DNA of 64,000 bases from assembly GCA_037176725.1 (NCBI GenBank), contig JAZBRS010000076.1:116827001-116891000 (forward strand), written 5' to 3'. The notes beneath the pieces were generated by a model, which was not told where the DNA came from, searched no databases, and worked only from the letters and a program-made list of their open reading frames with translations. Made by a program: the position numbers and the translations under genes. How positions within the stretch are numbered: position 1 is the stretch's first letter; every line of letters starts with the position of its first letter. This DNA comes from Posidonia oceanica. Taxonomy: Eukaryota; Streptophyta; Magnoliopsida; Alismatales; Posidoniaceae. This document shows positions 22,192 to 31,200 of the stretch, piece by piece.

Positions 22192-23574
22192 CCGAAAGCG
22201 GCCCCATTGCAGATGCCCTTCTCCCACCTATACTTGCATTTTCATTCTCGCCTTCTTGCTTCATCTCCTTTCAAATCATAATCGTCATTCTTTCAACTCT
22301 TGCGACTCTCTGTTTCAAATCATCATCGTCATCCTTTCAACTCTTGCATCCCTATTCAAATCATCATCGTCATTCTCTCAAGCATTGCATCTTTAGCCCG
22401 GTGATGACAACCGGAAGTGCTTGCCTGCTCTGGAAAGAGTCACCCTGCCTCACCTGGCACTACTTAGATGACTTAGCAAGTGAGGGAGCCACCACCAATA
22501 AGGGCAGGCGAACTGCCTAATCTCGCAAGGACATACACCTCTGAGGGAGAAAAAATGTTAGGTGGTGAGCTTGGAAAAAAAAAAGTGAGAATAGACATCT
22601 AGATTTGGGCACCTCAAAGGAACAGAAGACGAAGACAAAAGCCGGCCCTAGAGATAGGGGTGTGCAGTCTAACCCTGCTCCTTCTACCCATCACACAGCA
22701 AACCCAAAATCTGAATCCATTACATTTCAAGCACCCTTCTTTTGCCACCAGAATGGGGATAGCAAAAGCCTAAAAAAAAAAAAAAAAAGAAATCAAAAAA
22801 AAAGAGAAAAAAGAGATAGAACAAAAACAAAAACAAAAAAGGAGAAAAGCAAGCAAAACAAAAAAAAAAGAAGAAGAAAAAGGGCAATGTAGCCCGAAAA
22901 ACACAGGCACCGTTATCCCCCATACTTTACTAAGAGATCCCCAGCATGTCAAGCCTGAAAAGGGGGTCTACCACATCCTCCCAAGAGCAAACACATACCT
23001 TCTCCCAGCTAGGGGCAGAGAAAGACTGCATACCTATGAGGGAGAAACCTTTCAAAAAAAGAGAGAGCTGAAAGAATAGGTGTAGGTCCTGAGAGTGCAG
23101 CCAGTAGCCTGTCCTCACCACATCACCACCTGTATAGTGCCAACGACCTGTTCCGGAGCGCCACCAATAAGCCGAGAGTCTGAGTAGTGCCCGGTGAGTC
23201 AAGGACCACTCCCTTCCTCTGCAGCAGGCACCAAAGCACTCCGTACGCTGAGGGCATTCAAGCATCCACCCAAGCATATCCATCCATTCAAGCATACTTA
23301 TCCATCTAAGCATACTACTCATCCTCATAAGCATATCACTAGCATCTTGCATTCATGCATCTTCCTTCTTTCCTTTCCCCTTCCGCCAATCCCTCCGCTC
23401 TGCAACACGCTCAGGCCCTGAGACAGTACTCTTCCCCAGCAGAGCGCACCGACGACACTCAAGCTGCGCCAGTCCACATCCCCTGCCGGCCCTCGCCCCC
23501 GCTTTTCACCGGACTGCTGCCAATTCCCTTTATTCACTTGTGCTTAACTGCTATGTTCTGTTATCAACTGCTGA
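22192..23574 (+). other. Non-coding stretch between pol and the extra ORF of A
   Basis: Three imperfect copies of a ~45-bp unit with ATCATCATCGTCAT lie at 22270-22390. An extreme A/purine tract occupies 22770-22885. No supported gene is present; the lysine-rich frame over the A tract is an artefact of composition. The tail (23250-23340) repeats CATCCA..CAAGCATA phrases. Confidence 0.6.
22770..22885 (+). repeat. A-rich purine tract
   Basis: About 115 bp are almost all A with interspersed G, including a run of 16 or more A. It has no flanking duplication that I can see. It could be a poly(A) relic or a purine tract serving as an internal plus-strand primer. Confidence 0.6.
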
Positions 23575-24912
23575 ATGCATATGGAACTACACTTTCAGTC
23601 TCAGCTTCTGCTTGTTGTCAAAGATTATATGCCTGCGAGATCTGACTATTTATTAAAAGCAGGTACCTCAAGCCTTGCAGCAATCAGCCTGTCTTCTGCA
23701 ACCAGTGCAATGGGTTTTCCTACTCTGTTGACTCCCGCACACTGCTCGGAAACCCTGCGAGAATGGATCAGCAGGCTCACTCCACAAGACTGTGAAAAGT
23801 TGCGCCTGTGGGGCATACCAACTAAGCTACTAAAGGCTGCTGATGTGGAGGTCAGCCGCCACCTTCTGTGTGCCGCCGCGAGATTCTGGAAGCCGGCGCA
23901 TCATGTCTTCCGTTTCAACAAGACTGAGCTGACACCTACACTGGAAGAGGTGCGTCGGATCTGCGGCTTTTCAAAGATCTTGGGGCCGCCTGTCTTCATG
24001 AGGCGCGACGGATATCTCTGAGTCCTGAACCAACTGACTGGACTCTCCACTCAAGCCTGCCAACAAAAGCTAATCTGCACCAGTGGACAAGAGCCTATGC
24101 TTCGCCTTGCGCACTTTGATGAAATCTTGAACAAGCGTGCTGACCTCGGAGATGAGCTGTGGCTCCGAGGATTCGTCATCCGCTTTCTGGGCAAACTAAT
24201 CTTTACTCATGGCCGACTGACAGTGGCCATCAAGGTTGCAGAAATTGCATTAGCTGTGGTGACCCAGCATATAGATCTGGCACCAGTTGTCTTGGCAGAG
24301 ACTTATCGTGGGCTGGACCGCATTTCTCATCGCTGCCGCCACTTCCACGGTTGCGGAGCACTTATACAAGTCTGGCTGATCGCGCACTTAGAAATGGACT
24401 TCCAGCGCCCTCAAGTGCATGCTTTTGAAGCCTACTGCAGTAGCGCCCGTACCAGAGCAGACAAGAGCGTCAAAGAAGAGTACGAGAGGCTGTCAGCGCT
24501 GACTGACGACGCTGTGACCTGGCGTATCATTCCCTCTGCAGCAGAGCCCTTCACAGTCTTCTTCAGCGCGCGTGACACGCGGCTGATCATTCTTCCAGGC
24601 TTCACAGCAGGCGTGGAGTACCATCCAATCAGGGTCATGCGCCAGTTCGGCTTCCAGCAGGGCGCCTTCATCGACAGTACAGCGCCCGAGCTTCTACAGA
24701 CTTATTCTCTCAGCACCACTGCCCCAACCAAGAAGCTTGCTAGTCTGATGCAGCATGGGGTCCAATCTACAGACGTTGCAGCTGTGAGAGGTACTGGATG
24801 CACTTCTGATTATGAAGCGGAAGTCCGACAGCTCTGGCCAATCACTGAAGTCCCGCCAGGCGGCCCCTTGTTCCTCGACTCCAGGCAGCCGAAGAAGGCC
24901 CGGGTTGACTAG
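23575..24912 (+). pseudogene. DUF7745 / plant-mobile-domain-like ORF of element A, one in-frame stop
   Basis: The frame from ATG 23575 to TAG 24912 has a single stop, TGA at 24019-24021, and continues in the same frame. Near the N-terminus it reads KLRLWGIPTKLL, then FWKPAHHVFRFNKTELTPTL and EEVRRICGF. This is the pattern of the DUF7745 and plant mobile domain (MAIL1/MAIN-type) superfamily, which is known both from host genes and from retrotransposons. Later landmarks are LWLRGFVIRFLGKLIF, HGCGALIQVWLIAHLEM and a basic end QPKKARVD. The first 40 residues look unlike the rest, so the true start may be ATG 23710 or lie after a splice. The role in the element is unknown. Family assignment is from memory of motifs, not a search. 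Confidence 0.65.
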
Positions 24913-25880
24913 GCCCTTGTGCGATCATCATGTGGTCTCTTTTTTGTGCTGTACATTTCTGGCCTGCCTCAGGCATTGTACTTATCAAGATCATATCAAT
25001 AAAAGCTGTTTCTGCTTTCTGCTTGCACATCAAGACTCTTTGCTGCATTGCATATCATCGTCATCATTATCTTGGGCCCTCTAATCAGACTTGCAGACAT
25101 CCCAGCGCGGCGAAGTCCTCAGCACCCAATCCGGAGCCCAGAGCATCTGCAGGCCCGCGACACTCAGCTCCGCTGTCCGGCATCCCCAGTTGGTCGCCCC
25201 CAGCTGGACCACCGTCCTCTATGGGCTGGCACCCCAAACTGCCCGGCGAAAGGTCCGCCAACCTGTTATCCTCCTCAGCTGTTCATCCTCAGCTGAGTCC
25301 CTCGCGGGCTGGCACCCCAAACTGCTCGGCGATGGGTCCGTCAACCTATCATCCATCCACTCGCCTATCTGTCCTTGCATCCTGATGCCAGGGGCGTACC
25401 GACCATCCCCTGGTATCATCCTGATACCAAGGGCATCTTTTGGTCACCCGGTGGTATCATCCCCAGCTGATCATCCCCAGCTGAGTCCTCTTCTCGGCTG
25501 GTCATCCCCAGTCGAGTCCCCAGTTGGTCGCCCCCAGCTGGATCATTATCTCTGCGGGCTGGCACCCCAGACTGCTCGGCGAAAGGTCCGTCAACCTGAC
25601 ACTCTTCTCGGCCGGTCATCCCCAGCTGAGTCCCCAGCTGATCGCCCTCAGCTGAATCCCTTGTGGGCTGGTACCCCAAACTACTCGTCTGACAAGCACG
25701 ACACTCTTGTCATCACTCTCTGCTTTCGATGCCATGGACGCGCTGGCCAACCCCTGGTGTCATCCCGACACCAGGGGCATCTTTTGATCGCCCCACGGCA
25801 TCATTCTCTCCCCCTTTCCCCTATGACGTTCCTGGCGTCATAGGGATGGTTTCTTCTCATCATTCCCTTACCCCTTCTTT
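24913..25880 (+). repeat. 3' region of A: diverged GGCTGGCACCCC hairpin units
   Basis: There is no gene. The stretch 25190-25700 repeats GGCTGGCACCCCAAACTGC units, for example GGCA (25228-25231) pairing with TGCC (25240-25243), interleaved with CCCAGCTGAGTCC phrases and palindromic GATACCAGGGGCATCTTTTG-like phrases. It is homologous to parts of C (1800-2000) and E (48050-48720). Confidence 0.6.
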
Positions 25881-25891
25881 GCCGGCCGATA

Positions 25892-26605
25892 AGTCCGATA
25901 TCTTATCATTCTCATCATGATCTCATCCCCCTCTTTAGCTTAACTTCTCATCATGATCTCATCCCCCTCTTTAGCTTAACTTCTCATCATGATCTCATCC
26001 CCTCTTTAGCTTAATTTCTCATCATGATCTCATCCCCCTCTTTAGCTTAACTTCTCATCATGATCTCATCCCCTCTTTAGCTTAATTTCTCATCATGATC
26101 TCATCCCCTCTTTAGCTTAACTTCTCATCATGATCTCATCCCCTCTTTAGCTTAATTTCTCATCATGATCTCATCCCCCCTCTTTAGCTTAATTTCTCAT
26201 CATGATCTCATCCCCCTCTTTAGCTTAACTTCTCATCATGATCTCATCCCCTCTTTAGCTTAACTTCTCATCATGATCTCATCCCCCTCTTTAGCTTAAC
26301 TTCTCATCATGATCTCATCCCCTCTTTAGCTTAACTTCTCATCATGATCTCATCCCCTCTTTAGCTTAATTTCTCATCATGATCTCATCCCCCTCTTTAG
26401 CTTAACTTCTCATCATGATCTCATCCCCTCTTTAGCTTAACCTCTCATCATGATCTCATCCCCCTCTTTAGCTTAATTTCTCATCATGATCTCATCCCCC
26501 TCTTTAGATGAACTTCTCATCATGATCTCATCCCCTCTTTAGCTTAATTTCTCATCATGATCTCATCCCCCTCTTTAGATCAACCTCTCATCATTACCTC
26601 ATCCC
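25892..26605 (+). repeat. Tandem array of a 35/36-bp unit, about 19-20 copies
   Basis: The unit is TTCTCATCATGATCTCATCC followed by CC(C)TCTTTAGCTTAAC. It contains the palindrome ATCATGAT. The array is bracketed by two copies of a segment starting GCCGGCCGATAAGTCCGATA (near 25881 and 26612), which suggests growth by unequal exchange or replication slippage. Tandem arrays between coding region and 3' LTR are known in Ogre-like elements as seeds of satellite DNA. Confidence 0.9.
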
Positions 26606-26689
26606 CTCTTTGCCGGCCGATAAGTCCGATATCTTATCATTCTCATCATGATCTTGCCCCCTCTTATCAATCAATCAATCACTCGTGCT

Positions 26690-27727
26690 AGGCTGATATC
26701 CGAAACTATCATCTATCAATCACTCGTGCTAGGCTGATATCCGAAACTATCAACAATCAATCACTCTCAGGCTGATAACCTAAACTATCTTCTGGCCGAT
26801 CCATGGTTGGCCCGCAGTTGTGTTATACGGCTGACATCCAGTAACTGTCCCTCGTAATTGCACTTTTCCAGTTGATAGGTCTGTAAACTATCCACCGGTT
26901 GACAGGACCGTAAACTGTCGCTCCAGTTGGTAGGACTGTAAACTACCGCGTGCAATTACGTTATACGGCTGACATCCAGTAACTGTCCCTTGCAATTGCG
27001 GTTTCCAGTTGATAGGACTGTAAACTATCCTCCAGTTGATAGGTCTGTAAACTATCCACCGGTTGACAGGACCGTAAACTGTCGTTAGGCTGATACTCCT
27101 AAACTATCACCCGCAATTGCATTATACGGCTGATATCCAGTAACTATCCCTCATCATTGCGCGTTTCCAGTTGATAGGTCTGTAAACTATCCGCCGGTTG
27201 ACAGGACCGTAAACTGTCGCTCCAGTTGATAGGTCTGTAAACTATCCACCAGTTGGTAGGACTGTAAACTACCACGCGCAATGATGTTATACGGCTGACA
27301 TCCAGTAACTGTCCCTCGCAATGCTGTTTCCAGTTGATAGGACTGTAAACTATCCACCAGTTGATAGGACTGTAAACTATCCGCCGGTTGACAGGACCGT
27401 AAACTGTCGTTCCAGATGATAGACTGTAAACTATCCGGCATTGCGTTATACGGCTGATATCCAGTAACTATCACTCATGGTTTGTGGGTTCCAGTTGATA
27501 GGTCTGTAAACTATCCTCCAGTTGATAGGTCTGTAAACTATCCACCGGTTGACAGGACCGTAAACTGTCGTTAGGCTGATACTCCTAAACTATCACCCAC
27601 AACCATGTTATACGGCTGATATCCAGTAACTATCACTCACAACTGCTCCGGTTGATAGGACCGTAAACTGTCACTCCCGGTTGATAGGATCGTAAACTAT
27701 CCGGACGATAAGCCCGTCACCTTATCA
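26690..27727 (+). repeat. Array of ~27-bp hairpin units with compensating stem changes
   Basis: About 35 units are of the form GTTGATAGGTCTGTAAACTATCC. Three neighbours show the pattern: GATAG/CTATC (26874-26892), GACAG/CTGTC (26901-26919) and GGTAG/CTACC (26929-26947). They are interspersed with ACGGCTGATATCCAGTAACTATC-type units. Stems vary in step while loops stay similar. Confidence 0.8.
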
Positions 27728-28128
27728 TTTTTTTCTCCTTTTCGGCGTGACCTTGTCCCAGGAAGACGAAGTCACGCACCCCCTTTCTGCGATAGGAGAG
27801 TTGGCCTCTCTCCCCTCGCGCCCTTCTTTCCTGCTAGCTTGCTCCCCGGGCGGGGACCAGCTGTACCCTGTTTTCCTTCGCTTTGTCGTGCAAGTCCGGC
27901 CACCCTGCCAGATATTCGCACCACATCGCGCCTTTTTACCATTTTCTTGCATCATCTATGCACTTTCTTAGCTAGCACTGCATGTCATTTTAGCATCATC
28001 AGTAACACATGCACAGCATCAGCATTTTCTTATAGCTGCACTAACTTTTATACTAACTCTTGCATTGCATTTAGCATATCACACACAGCACAGCATCCAT
28101 CTGCACTGGCATTTTGCATTGCGGCAAC

Positions 28129-28167
28129 GGGCTACGATCTTCGGTGCATCCGCCGAATAAGTAGCTC
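28129..28167 (+). other. Conserved two-part RNA hairpin upstream of the PPT (element A copy)
   Basis: The outer stem is GGGCTAC (28129-28135) with GTAGCTC (28161-28167). The inner stem is TTCGGTG (28140-28146) with CGCCGAA (28151-28157) around the loop CATC. The two non-Watson-Crick pairs are G-U in the sense RNA only. Confidence 0.65.
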
Positions 28168-28200
28168 ACGCCCATAGCAACCCGCTGCTCCCGCCGGTCA

Positions 28201-28283
28201 GATGGGGTGTCTTGTCAACCCTGAGCAGCGGCCGCGCTCCGCTTGCCCTCGCTCAGGGAGGGGCATCTGTTGACACCCCATCT
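28201..28283 (+). other. PPT/U3 junction stem in element A
   Basis: GATGGGGTGTC (28201-28211) is complementary to GACACCCCATC at the start of U3 (28273-28283). Nested inside, CCCTGAGC (28220-28227) is complementary to GCTCAGGG (28251-28258), which overlaps the polypurine tract. Confidence 0.6.
28255..28263 (+). other. Polypurine tract of element A
   Basis: AGGGAGGGG lies four bases before the TG of the 3' LTR, the expected plus-strand primer site. It is identical in C and E. Confidence 0.8.
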
Positions 28284-31200
28284 TGGCAGGCTTGGACCCT
28301 TGGAGCCCTCTTGATTGCTGGATCAAACCCCAACCAAACCCTAACCCTAGTCCTCCTCTCTACCCTTCAAAAACAGCCTGTCTTGGCCTAAACCTTTACC
28401 CCCCTTCCCAACCTCAAAACCTAACCAAAATTCATAGGAAAACCCACCACTATCCACTCAACAAACCTACCCAAAAACCTAGGAATTTCCAAGCCTGACC
28501 CATTCCCAAAAACCCTAGAAAACTTAGGTGAAACTATCCTTTTTCTACACCTTGAAACCCCTCCAAAATCTCCTTAAAATCGAACCAACACCTCAGACCC
28601 AAGACTTCAAACCCTAGACTACCCACCCACCAATTTTCACCCCATTCCAAGACCATTAAGACCCTCTTTCACCCAAATTATCCTTTTCTCTCTCCGGGAT
28701 TATCATTTTCTCTCTCCTCTCTCTCTCCTGATTATCATCTCCCTTTTTCCTCCCTTCTCATCCTTTTTTGGGTCTGGCTGTGGGCCCCCTCTGTGCTTCT
28801 ATCCCTCCTCTATTTTATCCTGATTTTTACTTTATTTTTAAACACTCTTTCTGAATTTTTAAGAATCGTTTTCCCCCAACCTATCTTTTCCCCTTTTATT
28901 CCCCTTTTTATTCCATTTCTTCCCTCCTTCTCTTCTCCTTTTCTCCCTTTTGCAAAAATCCACAAAAACCCATAAAAATCTGTAAAATCTCAAAACATAA
29001 AACAAACAAATCAGTGCACTAAGGAAAACAATTAAAAATGTTAAACAAGCAATTAACAACTTAAACTTAACTTAAGCAAGCTAAAAAGAAAACCAAGCAT
29101 GCAAACTAAAAAATGCAAAACAAATCAAAAGAAAACGCTGAAAAATCAAGGAAAAAGCTAAAATGAAATCAAAACCCACCAAAGGTAAAAACCCATCAGA
29201 GGAATTAAAAAAAAACCCAAAAAGAAGAATTAAAAAATCAAATACTAGAACAAGTAATTAAGAAAGGCAAAAGACTTAACCTAATAAACATAAGAAAAAC
29301 AAGTAAAAACTTAATTAAAAAAAGAAAAGAAAACACATCTGAAAAGCTTAAAAACACCCTATCAAACCAGAAAAATCCAACTAAAAACTTCAAGAAAAAA
29401 CAATAAATAAAAAATCAAGACATAACTTAAAAGACTTAAGAAGGAAAAACCCTAAGAAGACTACAACTTTAAAATCTAAAACCAACCCCAAATTAACACG
29501 AAATAAATCCTAAAAAATCCTAATCAATATCCTAAGTGTCCAACAAGGGAAATAAAATTTTTAAAACAATTTAAAAACGGTTTAACAAACATTTAATCAA
29601 GTGAAAATCAATTAAGAACAAAACCAAGGTCCTAAAACCCTAATCAAGCCCAAAACACATTAATCTACTCAAGATGACCATTAAAAATCTTAATTAAAAT
29701 CCTAATCTGCAGCAAAACTCTTCTAATATTTTTATTTATTTTTAGTTTATTTTTACCTATTTTATTTCCCCATCCTACCCCCTCTTTCTTTCTTATTTCC
29801 CTTCTTTCTTTCTTACTTTTCCTTACTGGAATCAACCCAGCCCGTTTCTTTTTTTTCTTTATTTTTCTATGCTTTTTCTCGGCCCGCAGCAGTCCGGCCC
29901 ATGCCTCTTCTTCTTCCTTCTTCTTCCTCAGCTCAGCGTTTTTCTTCAGCATTTTCTCTCCCGCGACCGGCTGCAACAGCTCTCCCTCCACCCATTCAAA
30001 TTTCGAAGCCTTCAATCCTTTCATCTACAGCGTCCGCCGCTCTCTCATCTCTCAGCACCGATTCCGGGAGGCTTTAATTGCCTGTCGTCTCGCCGGCATT
30101 CGCTTCTTGTCTGCTGCAGTACTCGCGCCGGAGAAATTCGAAAATCACCAGCGCGCGCACTGGCAGCCCTCGGCCTGATATAAGCGCCCAATTCTCCCCT
30201 CCTTCGAACACCTTTTTTTGCCATCCGAGAGTGAGTGCCAGACCAGAGAGGAACCCAGAGTTGAATCCAATTCCAGAGAGCCATTTCCTTTGCAATTCTT
30301 CCACCTGCAACTCATCCCTTTTCTTCTCTGTCTCCTCCACTTCCAGAAGAGAGAGTGGCCAGAGAGAGTGGTTTGGGAGTCACCTCTGCATCCCGGAGAG
30401 AGACTCCAATCCCCCAGCCTCCTCCACCCAATTCCCTTCCCTTTCTCTGCCGAAACCTTCAGCAAAACCTCCTCTCCCTTTTCCAGTAAACCAGACCCAC
30501 CTCCTGCCATCACACTTCTCCCCTTTGCTTCCCCAATCTCACCCAACACCTGACACTCTTCCTCCAACATTTGCCGGCCATTCCACCACCTAAAACCTCC
30601 CAGAGACACCCTGATCTCCAGACCTGCAACCCAACTCCATTCTCTCACAATTCCCATCACTCCAGCCCGCGGCTCCCTCCCAAACTTCACCCAGCTACTC
30701 ACCAGGCCTCCACCCTTCCAAAGCCCCCGGCCTCGAACCCAACCGCTCACCACAGCTTCCAAACTCCACCACAAACACTTACACCACTCATTGATCAGAA
30801 AACCGGCCGACTTCCAATCTCCACCTACAGCCTCCCAAAAAACAATTCAACCACCCAGAACCACTCCCCGCACCTCCAGCAATCTCCCAGAACGCTCCAT
30901 CCAAGCCGACGAGCAGCGGACACCTCCCTCGACCTCCGGCAGCATCCTCTGAACCCAGAAAAGCCGAAACGTTACCTGAGCTGTAGAACTTCGGTCCGGT
31001 CGATCAGGAAGCACCGGAGGGACGTTCTGAAGCGATTCCAACCTCCGCGAGCAGCCGGCAACGTCTGCAGCGGCCGGACGGCCTCCACCGGCGACAGCTG
31101 AAGCCACTGACGTCGGGGGAACGACTCAGGCGCGGGAAAAGGTAATCACTGCTTCCCCTAGCTTCCTCTCCTTCTTCTCTTGCTTCCCCAGCCTTTAGAA

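Noticed and set aside
22605..22892. Lysine-rich 95-codon frame
   Set aside because: It is produced by the A-rich tract; low complexity with no initiation context.
25892..26605. CRISPR-like array
   Set aside because: Units are head-to-tail without unique spacers, inside a plant retrotransposon.
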